Part shown: one piece after another, positions 36,708 through 49,700 of the stretch | Layout of the letters: each line of letters begins with the position of its first letter | How positions within the stretch are numbered: the first letter of the stretch is position 1 | Assembly: GCA_025057395.1 (NCBI GenBank) | Contig: JANWXU010000008.1 | Span: 1 to 61,533, forward strand | Direction: 5' to 3' | Origin: Bacteroidia bacterium | Lineage (GTDB): Bacteria; Bacteroidota; Bacteroidia; J057; JANWXU01 | Length of the DNA stretch: 61,533 nucleotides | Notes under the pieces: generated by a model | What the model was told of the DNA's origin: nothing | The model's database searches: none | What the model saw: only the letters and a program-made list of their open reading frames with translations | Made by a program: the position numbers and the translations under genes

Positions 36708-36739
36708 TTGGTAATCACTTGCAATTATTATTAAATTTG
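36708..36739 (+). promoter_or_regulatory. Promoter of the giant-protein operon
   Basis: TTG (36708-36710) and TAAATTTG (36732-36739) with a 21-base spacer, 44 bases before the first small gene. It is the only promoter-like site seen before the 18.4-kb run of three + strand genes. A motif starting AAATTTGAATAAC here also occurs upstream of ilvE. Confidence 0.5.
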
Positions 36740-36783
36740 AATAACTACCTAGAAAGTATTTACTTAAATTTTAATTTTATACT

Positions 36784-37263
36784 ATGCCCTTCATTTTGAA
36801 CTACATAGGTATCTTTTTTATAATAGTTTTTTCTTGCTTGAGAGGTGAAGGATCTAATAATAATAATAATGAGCTACAATATAAGAGTTGGCTAAGGCAG
36901 TTTGAAGAAGCAGTAGTACAGAATCAAACCTCAATCTTGCATAACTATTTTGTTAGTGAGGCGGAAGCTTTGCAAATAGCCAATTTGTATAAACACTTAA
37001 TTCCAGAGATTGCTGTACGAGAGTATATTCCGTTGATGGCTAAGCAAATCCATTATAAGTCAGACTCTTCGTATCAAGTAGTTTTGAGTCGATTTGTATC
37101 TAAGGCACAGAGAGTGGAGTGGATTTCTTTTGAAGAAACAACCGAAAATAACCAAAAATTCGTAGCCCTAACAGTTTCTTTTGTAGTAGGAGGGCGTACC
37201 TATAAGCATAAATTAGCCGGTATTATTATTAACGATGAATTTAACATTTTAGAAATTCAGTAA
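36784..37263 (+). CDS. Small secreted protein of unknown function, copy 1
   Basis: A 159-residue protein with a hydrophobic N-terminal signal (FILNYIGIFFIIVFSCLRG; the Cys could be a lipidation site but the lipobox is poor). It has an Asn run (residues 25-29) and a mixed alpha/beta domain reminiscent of NTF2-like or DUF4783-type folds, but I do not recognise the family. The segment FVSEAEALQIANLYKHLIPE resembles FLEEAEADSIASYYMDLLPE of the next gene, and both end in a short beta-hairpin (AGIIINDEFNILEI / GAVLINGRLKIIHA), so the two are probably paralogues. First gene of the giant-protein unit. Confidence 0.72.
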   Translation: MPFILNYIGIFFIIVFSCLRGEGSNNNNNELQYKSWLRQFEEAVVQNQTSILHNYFVSEAEALQIANLYKHLIPEIAVREYIPLMAKQIHYKSDSSYQVVLSRFVSKAQRVEWISFEETTENNQKFVALTVSFVVGGRTYKHKLAGIIINDEFNILEIQ

Positions 37264-37275
37264 AGTGAACCTACC

Positions 37276-37752
37276 ATGCGAAATTTCTTTTTGATTATAA
37301 TTTTTCTTGTTGGAGGGGGGTTGGGCGGTAGCAAGGCGGATAACCGTTCGCAGCAGCTACTGCTAACTATGCAATCTATTTTAATGGCTGGAACAGAGGA
37401 GCAGGCATTCAATGCCTTTTTTCTAGAAGAGGCAGAAGCAGATAGTATTGCTTCTTACTACATGGATTTGCTACCTGAAGGAAGCCAAACTGATTCTGCA
37501 AAAAAGTATATTAAGCTTCTTTTCTTAAACCGCACTCATAAAGCTGCTGATTTTCTTCGTTCTCATTATTTTGGAGATCTTAGATATATACAAGAAATTT
37601 TCTCAGAAAATCAAAAAAAGTTAAGGTTACATTTTTATAGAATTAAAGCCGCTTTTGTTTCAGGTACTAAATCCGAACTACTTGAAATAGGTGCTGTTTT
37701 AATTAATGGGCGCTTGAAAATTATTCACGCTGAACCTTGGAAGGAGGAATAA
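37276..37752 (+). CDS. Small secreted protein of unknown function, copy 2
   Basis: A 158-residue exported protein with signal peptide MRNFFLIIIFLVGGGLGGSKA. It aligns by eye with the upstream gene along most of its length (same size, matching EAEA and LLPE segments, similar last strand pair), with low identity. It is 12 bases after copy 1 and 37 bases before the giant gene. The arrangement suggests a periplasmic or surface accessory role for the giant protein, but nothing in the sequence proves it. Confidence 0.7.
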   Translation: MRNFFLIIIFLVGGGLGGSKADNRSQQLLLTMQSILMAGTEEQAFNAFFLEEAEADSIASYYMDLLPEGSQTDSAKKYIKLLFLNRTHKAADFLRSHYFGDLRYIQEIFSENQKKLRLHFYRIKAAFVSGTKSELLEIGAVLINGRLKIIHAEPWKEE

Positions 37753-37789
37753 TAGAGATTATTATTAGCCAAAAAAATAAAAAAAGATT

Positions 37790-40700
37790 ATGAATAATTA
37801 TACTATTGTCACTAAATATAATCTTAAAATTTTTAATACTACGCTTATAGCAAAAGTTATTTTTATAATCTTTGCTTGTTTCTGGGGGGTGGGAAGTGGA
37901 GTAGAGGTAATTGCCCAGCCTAATAAATTAAATGATGGAAAGATAAGGCTGAGAATATGGGTAAAAAGAGCATGGTCAAATAGTCATGCAGGGAATCCTG
38001 TAAACGTGGATGTTCCTAATGTTTTGGATGACCCTCTTCCAGAGCTTTTTGTGCCTAACGTAGGAGGACTTTTACCGCAGCCAGTGTGGAAGAACCAGGA
38101 GTATGTTTGGAAAGTAAGAATTCGCCCCAATGCTGATGTAGACGGCAATGGTTGGACTCCGTGGGCTACTTTTCAATCTCCCTCAAATAATGCTAATCCC
38201 CCTGTTACACAATCTCCTTATAGTTGGACAGATGTTTTTTTGGGCAATCCTAATACCCTAATTTTTGACCATGTTTTTAATTCAACTTCTGTTCCTACCA
38301 AATTTGACTGGCAACTAGAGGCATTTGAAGAAGATTGCCGTACGAATACGGCTTTTGGATTATTGAATTCTTGTGGTGCTACTACGGGCGAGTTTGATGT
38401 GCGCTGTGGTTGTGCTATTAGTTGTTGGTCTTTTACATGTATTTATGGAGATGATGATAGAAGCTTTGGCGGTTTTGCTTTACCTAACCCACCGGTGAAT
38501 AACGGAGATACTCGTTATTTTAGGGGCGGAAGTGGACAAGCGGGAGATAGAAGGATTATTCAGGTAGAATCTGATAATGGAAGATTTGCCGTTCAATTTG
38601 AATATGAATGGTATTATGTACCTACTAATACTCCCGCTCAAAACGCTTTTCAGCATATTACTAACCAAGCTTCTGTACCTGCTACTCCTCCCTCTGTATT
38701 TCCCTTGGATACTATGTGTACTTCAATTGGTCATAATAATGACGGTTATGCTGATGGAGGAGGCACAGCGAATTCTCCTAATGTACATCGTTTGCGAGTT
38801 TGGATTGATAGTCTTTGGTGCGATAGCCGGGAGGATATTCCTTTTATAAATCCTGCGGATTTAGTTTTGATTTATCAGTTCAAGGACAATTTACAGAATA
38901 ATAACCAATATACTCCACCTGATTTTGGTGCTTATAATCAGTGTGCACCACCAGCTACATGTGCTGGATACATTTGGTTTAGTCAAAATAATCCCCAGTG
39001 GAATACCCAAAGTTCTTATACCTGTAATCTATATAATAATCCGGGTGGTGCTGCTAATAATCTTCCGCGTTTGGTGCTAGATAGGCAATATCCTGCAGGG
39101 CAAAATGCAGCCTCGAGTTTTCAATTTCGAATGGTAGCGTGGGAAGAAAGTTGCGATCAAACTTGTGGGTCTGTACAGGGTTCTACGCAGTGCGCAGGTA
39201 ATAGCTTTGGTTTAATGTACGGGGGACCCAATATTTTTCCACCCTTTCAGCTTTCCTGGAACTGGCTTAATTGTTTTGGGCAGTGGCTGGCTTGTACAGT
39301 AAATCCTGATAGAGACTATTCGGGGCCTCAGGTGCCTAATCAGCCTAATATGCCCCTGAACCAAATTATAAACATGGACTCTATTTTTTATAGAGCTTCC
39401 ATTCCTAACACTGATAATTTTATTACTATTCCTCTTAAGACTAATGGCTCTCAAAGTGGAAATTGGACAGTAAGGCTTAGGTACCGTTGGGATATTCAAG
39501 ATCCTATAATTACGCAGCAGCCGCCTACACAGGTGAGTCGATGTGCTAATTCTAATACCCCTACTCAGTTATGTGCTCAAGCAGAGTTTGGTACTTATTA
39601 TCAATGGCAAAAAGCAGTTCTTGATCCCTGCGGCAATGGCGTGGTTTGGCAAAATATTCCTAATGCTAATTGTCCATGTTACGATGTACCTGTAGGGGCA
39701 GCGGGTATAGAAACTTATAGACTTAGAGTAAGGAATAGAAACGGTTCAGGTAGTAAAAGTGCCACAGGTACTTGGTATGCTGAAACCTACACCCAGCCAA
39801 TAAAAGTAGCTACCTTGCCTTATGCGCCTCCAATTAGCAGTCCTGTATGTGGGGGAAGCGTGTTCGGGAATACGAGTGCAACTTTTAGTGTTTGTCCTGT
39901 TCCTGGTGCTACGAGTTATTCTTGGAGTGTAACAGGGCCGGGTACTGTGACTCCTAGCAGTGGTAGTGGTACTACCTTTACGGTTACTAATTTTGGTAAT
40001 ACTCCAGGTACTTATACTATTACTTTGACTGTAAATAGCACATGTGGTTCTGCTACAAGTACCTGTACAGTCGGAGTAGATACCATAACGGTATGTAATT
40101 ATATTTATGTTACGCCTAATGGTGTTAAAGCTAATGTAGGCAGTTTACAGTACCCTACTACTTTTGATGGAGCAATTCAAATAGCTAATTCTAATCCTAA
40201 TCGAAAGCATATCCGCATATTAAGTGGTACGTATAATAATGTGCCTAGAGTTACTCTTACTGCCAGCAATGTTATAATTGATGGAGGCTATCAAGTATGT
40301 GGATCTGTTTGGTGTAAGCAGAGTAATTTAAATGCTTCAACTATAATTAATTTTAATCCTGCAGAGGAAAATGTAACTATCAATAATCAATTGGTTGCTC
40401 ATAAAAGAGGCTTAGTTTTGGCAAGTACTGCTAATGGTACTAAAATTCAAGACCTTACAATTAATGTAGCAGGCTTTCAACCTAATGACAGAACTCCGGA
40501 AGGGCGAGGTAAGTCTGTTTATGGAATATATATCGATGGTGCCTCTAATTACAAAATAACTCGATGTGCAATTAACACCGGAAATGCTTCTACGGGAGCA
40601 AATGGAGTGAACGGTGGAAATGGTCAACCTGGAAAGCCGGGGGCAGCGGGTAGAAACAATTCGGGTACTTGTGATTGTATAGCGTGTGGTATTCCTGTGC

Positions 40701-43700
40701 CTGATCCTTCTAATCTGCCCAATAGCGTTTGCCAAAATCCCGATAACTTTGGGAGCGGTGGTTTAGGGGGTGAAGGGGGAGCAGGGGGCATAGGGGGTGG
40801 AGGGGCTCCGGGAGGGCAGACAGGTGATTCTGGCGGTACAGGAGGGATGGGGGGGCATGCTTCTAATGATAATACCAATGCGGGCTCGCCGGGTGCTAAT
40901 GGCCTTAATGGAGGCGGCGCAGGAGGTACTGGTGGTGCTGCTCCAGGAGCTCCACCCGCCTTTCAGTTAACTCCCTTAGTGCCCCAAGCTCAGTGTAATA
41001 CAGGAGGGGGTAATGGTGGTGCAGGGGCAGCAGGAGCAGCAGGTACTCCGGGTGCTAATGGTACAACTCCGGGCGGAGTAGTGGCTAATGGCTTTTATTT
41101 ACCCGATAAAGGTACAGATGGGCAGCCCGGTGGAGCTGGCAAAGGTGGCGGCGGTGGTGGTGGCGGCGGCCAGTCTCGTAGCTTATGCGTTGTAATGTAC
41201 CAGGGTCCGCAATTTTGTATCCCTTTTACGAACATTTGCTTTTATATTCCACTACCCTGCACTCCTAGAACTGGCGAATCGGGAGCTGGTGGTGGCGGCG
41301 GCGGCGGTGGTGGTGGCGGCGGCGGTGCAGGCTCGGGAGGATTTGGGGGAGGGGCTACTTATGCTATTTTTGCCTGGAATGCGGGTTCGGGAGTAATTAC
41401 AGATTGCTCACTAAACCCTGGTACCCCAGGTGCAGGAGGCACAGGAGGCACGGGAGGTACAGGTGGAGCAGGTGGAGCTGGCGGGGCGGGTGGAGCTAAT
41501 GTTTGCGGTACGGGTGCTCCAGCAGGTGCAGGAGGTGCAGGAGGTGCCGGTGGAGCGGGAGGAAACGGAGGTAACGGCGGAAACGGAAGTACGGGGCATC
41601 AGTATGCAATCTACAATGGGGGAAGCGCTACTATTACGGTTGCGGGTACCTCTAGTAGCTGCGTAGTTTTTACCCACCCTAATCCTAATCCTAACACTGC
41701 TAGTACGAGCTGTGGTTCTTTGCCTAATTGCCCCCAAATTACAGTGGAAACTAATCCTGCATGGTGCACAAATTCAGAAATTAGTTTCACCAAGGCTTCG
41801 GGAACGTGGGCTTCTTTAGGAGCAAATAGTGACTATACCCCTAATTTAACTTATCCCAATTCTACTTTTTGTAATCCGCATACTTCTTATACATCTGCTT
41901 CTTCGCCAGCAGTAGGGTATTATAGTAATGCTTCCATTATTGAAGGTAAAACTCCGGACTTAGGTACTTGCCAGTACTTAGATTTTGTACATGTGAATAC
42001 TTTAAGGAACCCTCCTATAATAAATATTAATGGGGCACCTGCTCTAGTACCGCCCCTAAGGCATAGGTTTTGTGGGCAAGCCTGTATTACTTTAACAGGT
42101 AATAAGAATCATCCTGGAATAGCTAAGGAATACTTCTGGGAAATTTCAAGAATTACGCCTACGTGCTCTGTAGTTATCTTAACTTCAAATGCAAAAGATC
42201 CGGGTAATGTTTGTTTAAATGACCCAGAGGTGTATCAAATTAAGTTCCAGGTAAAAGACGAATGTTGTGGTTGGTCGATTCCAGTGTATGCAATCATTGA
42301 TAATCGTCGTCCTCAAAAACCTACGGTGGTAGCCCCCGGACCCAGGTGCGGCCCGGGTATTGTGACCCTTACGGCTACTCCAGATGTTCCTTCTAATGGT
42401 ATTCGTTGGTATAATGCAGCTACTAATGCTTTTGAAGGTAACCAGCTTATACTTTCTAAAAATATCACGACGACTACTACATACTGCGCTGCCTCTGTAG
42501 ATGTTTCAGTACCTCCCCCTCCAGGGTGTGAAAGTAGTGATGTTACATGCGCTACGGCAGTAGTAAATCCCTTGCCAGGGGAGCCAAATATTCCTAATGT
42601 GGCACGATGTGGAAATGGAGAAATAACTTTTTCTGTTTTTATGTCTGCTCCCTCGGGTGATCAAGCATGTTTATACGATTTTTCCGGTATCACTCAAATA
42701 AGTTGTGATTTATCAAATCCTTATAATCTGACTACCCCACCTTTAACCCAAACGACTACTTACTGCATAAGAGCGGAATTTAGTGCTACCGGCTGTAAAA
42801 GCAATTGCAAGCCCGTAGTTGCCACTATTCATTCAATACCAAGTCCACCCATATCTAATAATATCCAAAAATGTGGAACAGGGTGTGTTACTTTTACTGC
42901 TTTTATGGGAGCTGTACAAGGTACTGTTATTCGTTTATATGATCATCCTACTGCAGGCAACAATATTGATTCTTCACCAGCAAATTTATTAACAGCTTGC
43001 AATGTTACTACGAATAGTACTTTTTACTTAGAGGTTTTCAATGCAAATACTGGCTGTGCTAGCCCACGCATACCAGTTTCGGTAGATATCTTAGGGCAGC
43101 CCGGTAATCCTACGGTTACGGCGACTAATGTGGCACGTTGTGGTCCAGGGTTTGTTACTTTTACGGTGAACATGGGAAATCCACCCGGAAACGTTGCTGA
43201 GCTATATCTAAACTCTAATGCCGCCGCTCCAATAGCTACAGACGATAGTTCTCCCTACGAATTAGCAGTACAAGCTACTGTTACGACCTCTTATTGTATT
43301 CGTGCCAAAGATTCGAACAATGGTTGCACAAGTAATCAGTGTGTGCCTGTTACTGCCACAGTAAATTTTATACCAGGACTTCCTACGGTAGCTAATGTAA
43401 GCAGGTGTGGCGCCGGAAATGTAACATTTACAATTGCCAATGCAGGCTTTCCTCCTGCTAATCGGTTCCTTTTGTACACACAACCTGCAGGAGGAACGCC
43501 TGTGGCTAGTGTCACTTTACCTCTTACTCAAATAACCACCAATGTAACAACGACAACTATTTTTTATATTGAATCTTTGAATACTTCAACTGGCTGTCAA
43601 AGTGCTAGTAGGCTTGCGGTAAGTGCTATTGTGCAGCCTGAGCCTATACTCACTTTAACTTCTTCTAATGTTGAAATTTGTGGTCCTGGTGATGTTACAT

Positions 43701-46700
43701 TAAATCCAAGTTTTGGTCCAGCCGGGGGGGATGAGGCCCAGCTATATGATGCTAATTGTAGTTTATTGATAACTAATGATAAAACTGCTCCCTATCAATT
43801 GAAAACGCCGTACGTAACGACAACTACTACTTTTGCTCTGAAGGCTAAAAATAACAGTACTGGCTGCGAAAGTAGTACCTGCCTTCCAGTGACCATTATC
43901 GTGAAACCTTTACCTATGCCTCCTACAGTTAATGATGTGGCTCGCTGTGGAATAGGAAATTTAACCTTTACAATCACTAATGTTCCTCCAGGTGGAACCG
44001 TATTTGTTTATAACCAGCTAGTAGGAGGCTCTCCGGTAGCAACAATTTCAGGACCTAACTATGAATTTCAGCTATCTAATCTAGCGAATACTACAACCTA
44101 CTACTTTGAAAATTATGATCCCCAAACCCAGTGCATGAGTGGTTCTCGTACGCAGGCAAAAGCAATTATAAATCCATTTCCTTCTAGAGCCACTTTGAGT
44201 AGCAACTCTATTAGTAGATGCGGTAGTGGAGAGGTTACAATCCCCGTAAATCTACAAAATCCAACTAATACACAAGTATTTTTAACTACTGCTATAGGGG
44301 CTCCGCCTGTACAAGTGGATGCCAATTCGCCATATGAGTTTAAAGTAGACGTTCAAAATGATGTAACTTATTATCTATGTACAGAAAATGTAGTTACGGG
44401 TTGTAAACGTGAAGACGACTGTATAGCAGTTACGATTTCAATTAGTCAATTACCCGCTTCTCCAGTACCCCAATCTCAGTCTGTACAGCGGTGCGGTCCA
44501 GGTTTAGTAACTTTTACCGTCAATTTGGGCGGTAGTGTAGGGGATGTTATTCGATTGTACGATGCTCCAGTAGGGGGCACCTTAAGGGCTGTTTCAAGCA
44601 ACGGTCCAGACTTTATTTTAACGCCTAATGGAGGAGTATTGCAAACCACTACAACTTTCTGGTTGGAGGCAGGCTCTTCTGCTACAGGTTGTGTTAGTAG
44701 TTCTAGGACTCAGGTGGTAGCGGTAATTCAACCTGTTCCTAATCCACCTTCAGTTACTAGCTCTAACTTATCTGTTTGTAGTGGTGGCGGAGGAGTAATT
44801 TCAGTTCAAACAAATGATCCTAATACGCAAGAGATTCGGCTTTATAATACTGCTAGTGCAAGTGTACCTTTACAAACAATTACCTTGCCCAACAATCAAT
44901 TCAATATCAATAATATATCTCAAAATACTACTTATTACTTGGAGAGTTTCTCAACGGTGACCTCTTGTAGAAGTACTACAAGAACTTCTATTTCAATAAG
45001 TGTTATACCTCCTCCTGAGCCAGCGACTCCCCCTAGTATTATTTCTAGTTGTGGCCCTGGAGAAGCAAGAATTACAATTGCAAATGTGCCTCCAGGAAAT
45101 GAAGTGCTAATGTATAATGAAATTTCAGGTGGTGTTCTACTAGAGTCTAGTATAGTAGCCCCCTATTCTTTTACTGTACCTATTGTAACAGGACAGGAAA
45201 AGTATTGTTTCGAAGTTCGAAATTTAGCTACTAGTTGTCTGAATGCTACGCGCAGGTGCACAGAGGCAGTTTTGCATCAACCTCCCGCTCCTCCTGCGGT
45301 ACCTCCTACTCTAAAGTTGTGTGGGGGAGGTATTCAACGATTTACAGTGACCATGCCTGCCAATAACTTAGTTTTAGAGGTTTATAACTCTCTTACAGGG
45401 GGGGCGCCTATTGCTATTGATGCTACTGAGCCATATACATTTGATACTCCCGAAATTCGAACTACTACTACTTTCTATTTACAGGCTTATCATCCTGTAC
45501 ATAATTGCCGAAGTCCACGTGTACCTGCTGTAGTTACAGTTTATCCTATTCCTTCTGCGCCTCCAGCGCTAACAGATATTAGGCGTTGTGGAAGTGGGGA
45601 TGTAAAATTTACAGCAAGCATGGGCTTACAAATTACGGGAGATAGCTTAAGGCTATATGATGCTGCACAAGGAGGTAATATGATTGCTCGTGCTAAAGGA
45701 CCTGTAGCTGAATTTACTATTCCTAATGTATCCACGCACTCTGTTTTCTTTTTAGAAAATTATAATTCTGCCACAGGCTGTGTAAGTGAGAGAACTCCTA
45801 TCTATGTTAAGATAAACAGAATTCCTTCACCGCCCTATACTGCTAATGCTGCTCGATGTGGTACAGGAATTGTCAACTTTTCGGCGACTTTGACAGGCGG
45901 CATGGGAGATGCTGTTCGTTTATTTACCCAACCCAGTGGGGATAGTCCTATTTATGTAGATTATACTGCGCCTTTTGAGGTATTAACGCCTGTTATTACC
46001 CAAGAAACTTCTTACTTTTTGGATGTTGTTAATTTGGAGACCCAATGTTCAAGCTCTCGTGTAGGGGTAACGGCTTTTATAAATCCTATTCCTTCACCTC
46101 CGGTAGCTATAGATTTTAAACGCTGCGGCTCAGGCCCTGCTTCTATTACTGCAGTATTAGGCAATGGAGGAGATGAGATTCAGATTTTTGAGAATGAGGT
46201 TGGGGGAGCACCCATCCAAGTTGATAATCAATCTCCTTATGTTTTATTTATTCCTAATGTAGAGCAAACAAGGTATTATTATGTTCAGAGCGTTGAGAGA
46301 GCAACAGGGTGTGCTAGCGGAAGGGTACCGGTAAAGGTAGAAATATTAGATATTCCCGAGGCGCCGATGATTTCTTCGGTAAGCCGTTGTGGAGCTGGCG
46401 TTGTTACTTTGACTATAAGTAATCTAGTACAAAACGGAGTTGTGAGTGTATTAAATGATAATTTCGAGCCTATAATTTTCGGCAATCCTGCCCCTAACCA
46501 AATCAGCATTCAGGTTACTAGTACTTCTCGATTTTATGTAGAGGTGATTAATAATTCTACCATCCTACACTGTAAGAGTTCAAGAAGTCCGGTGGAGGTT
46601 ATAGTTAATCCAATTCCTCCCTCCCCTACTGCTGCTAATGTAAGAAGATGTGGAGTAGGTTCTGTGCGAGTATTGATAAATGCTCAGAACGCAGCAAGGG

Positions 46701-49700
46701 TGGATATTTTTGATGCTCTATACAATCTGGTTGCTACTCAAAGTAGTGCTCCCTTTGAATATCTTACCCCTCAATTACAGCAAACCAGTGTATTCTGGTT
46801 GCAATCGACTTCTAATTATGGTTGTAAAAGTGAATTAGTATTTTTTAATGTAGAAATCGTTCCTAAGCCTCTTCCTCCTATTGTCGAAAATTTGTCACGA
46901 TGTGGACCCGGCTCCATTACCCTATCTGTACAGGGCATTGTTCCGGGGAATGTGTTAAGGGTCTATACTATTCATGATCTCCAAACTCCTTTTAGTGTTT
47001 TAACAAGCTGGCCCTATATAGTAGAGACACCAACACTTACAAGTAATACGGACTTATTCTTTATAGTACAAGATCCAATTACAGGTTGTAGTAGTGAAAG
47101 AACTATAGTAGGTTTAAAAATTCATCCTATCCCCTTAGCTCCTTTTGTTGAAAACTTGCAAAGATGTGGAGAGGGGCCTGTTACCTTTACTGTCTCACCC
47201 GCAGACAACCACACTAGTGCAATTCATGTATATGATCCTGAAATAAGCATGCTTACACCCGTAGAGGTATTGGCTCAATCTCCCTATCAATTTACGCGAA
47301 TCATTTCTTCGAATAAGACTTTTTATTTCGCTGCTGTTGATAAAGTCACCTCATGTAATAGTAATCTTGTCCTTGCACATGCCACTATTCTGGAGCCGCC
47401 GGCCAATCCAGTGGTTAATGTTGCTCAGGTACATCGCTGTGGTCCGGGGCAGGTTGTTTTAACAGTTCAAAGTTCACCAGGAGCTGAAGTACGTTTGTAT
47501 GCAAGTCAAACGGAAAACATGATTTTAGACCAAGATAATACTCATACACAGGGCTATTATCATCTTGTAACACCTTTCCTGAATGCGAGCACAACTTTTT
47601 ACATTGAGAGTTTCTTTACTTCTAACAATTGTCCAAGTAGGGTAGGGCGAGTAGCTGTGCCTGTTATTATTTATCCTTTGCCTGAGCCGCCTGTAGCAAG
47701 TAATCTTGAAAGGTGTGGTCCAGGGATAGTAACTTTTTCTTTGAATCCTACAGGCACCTCGGCTCAAACTTTAATAATGTACGATACTCCTATAGGGGGT
47801 ATTCCTATACAGAGCGTAAGTATTCCCCCGTATACAATTAGACATACGGTATTGCAAAATAGTGAATTCTATTTTGGGGCCGTGAATAATGAAACGGGGT
47901 GCCATAGTGCTTCTCGAACTAAGGTAAATATTAAATTAAATCCCGTTCCCTTACCTCCGAGTGTTGAAAATGTGAGTCGATGTGGAGACGGTATAGTAAC
48001 TTTTACTGTTTCTACAGCTGAGGCGGACAAAATTTTGGTATATGCTAATATTGATGGGGGGCAGCCAATAGGAAGTTCCACAGTGGCTCCTTATAGCTTC
48101 GCTGTTCCAATTTCTAGTTCTATAACCTCCTTTTATTTTGAAGCTGTTAATTCTACTACGGGATGTGCCAGTCCAAGGGCAGAGGCCTTAGCTATAAGGC
48201 AAGAAGTACCTTATCCTCCACAAAATGTTATAATTACGCGCTGCGGCCCGGGAGTCATTACTGTTACAGCGGTACAAAATTTTCCTCCTTTTGGAGACCA
48301 AATGCTTTTATATGAGTCTTCTGGGAATATTGTAATGGCAAGTGTAAATCGGCCACCTTTCATTTTTTCTATAAATATAACTACCACTACTACTTTCTAT
48401 TTAGCCGCAAGTGTTGCCGCAACAGGATGCCAAAGTGAAAAAGCGCCAGTTGTTATTAGAGTAGCTTCGAAGCCTGGTATTGTTAAAACTTCTTCCGTTG
48501 AACGTTGTGGCCCTGGTACTGTAACTTTCACTGCTTGGATGGGTTTTCCTGTAGGAACTTCAGTTAGATTATATAATGCTCCTGAGGAGGGAAATTTAAT
48601 TGCTGTTGATAGTGTTGGGCCACAGCCTTACTTATTATCAGTAAATGTAACCACTACTACAACTTTCTATGCTGCTGTAGATAATTTGGGATGTGGGGGA
48701 GATAGGATGCCGGTAGTGGCTTATGTGGAAAGGAAGCCTGCTATGCCTATTGCACCACCTGTTAGTCGCTGCGGCCCCGGCCGTGTAACGATAACCGCAA
48801 TCTTTGGAACACCTGCGGGATCCCAAATTAATTTATATGAAACTCCTGTAGGGGGAACTCCTATAGTTACAGATTTTAACAATCCTTTTGAGCTAATTAT
48901 ACCCTATGATATTACTAGTTCAGTTACCTATTACCTTAGCAGTGCAGTGGTGGGTGAAGACTGTGAAAGTGATAGGTTTCCTATTAAGATAAACATTCAA
49001 CCCCTACCTGTTAAGCCGGTTGTGGAAAGTGTTTCTCGTTGCGGTCCGGGGTCTGTAACTTTTAGCGTTTGGATACCAGATGCTTTGCAAGGAATGGTCC
49101 GACTTTATAATAGCCCCAGTGGAGCTCAGCCTATTGATATGCAGCCAAATCCTCCGTATCGATTTTTATCTCCACCGGTAACTACTAATACAACTTTCTA
49201 TTTCGAACATATCGATCCCTTAACTTTATGTGCTAGCGAAAGGGCGTCTGCCGAATTGAGAATTATACCAGTTCCGGGTCCTCCTACAGCTGTATCTGAG
49301 CCCCGTTGCGGTGCAGGGCCTGTTACGATTTCTGTAGCTCAAGGCCAGCCTACGGGTACTCAGTTTGTTTTATACAATAATGAACTCAATGAAATTAAAA
49401 AGGTGGATGCATCATTAAGTACCATAACAACCGATAATATAAGTAGTAGTACTAATTATTTTATTAGGGTAGTTAATACCCTAACTGGTTGTTCTAGTGC
49501 TATTGTGCTAGTTCCACTGACAATAAATCCTTTGCCCTTATCTCCCGTAGCTTCGGATGTGATACGATGTGGTGCTGGAGGAGCTACCTTTTCAGTAGAT
49601 TTACCCGATGGTTCTATAGTTCGTCTTTACGATTCAAATGACAATACTAGAGAGCTTATTGCAAGTGATAATAATGCTCCTTATTTGTTGACTATACCCT

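Noticed and set aside
36784-37752. Toxin-antitoxin pair
   Set aside because: Two small adjacent genes, but both have signal sequences and resemble each other, which does not fit a TA system.
41411-41737. Open frames on both strands in the Gly-rich part of the giant gene (for example 40412-40878 and 41411-41793)
   Set aside because: They are by-products of GGN-rich codons: their translations are Pro/Ala/Thr/Ser-biased low-complexity, and the long sense frame has clear domain conservation.
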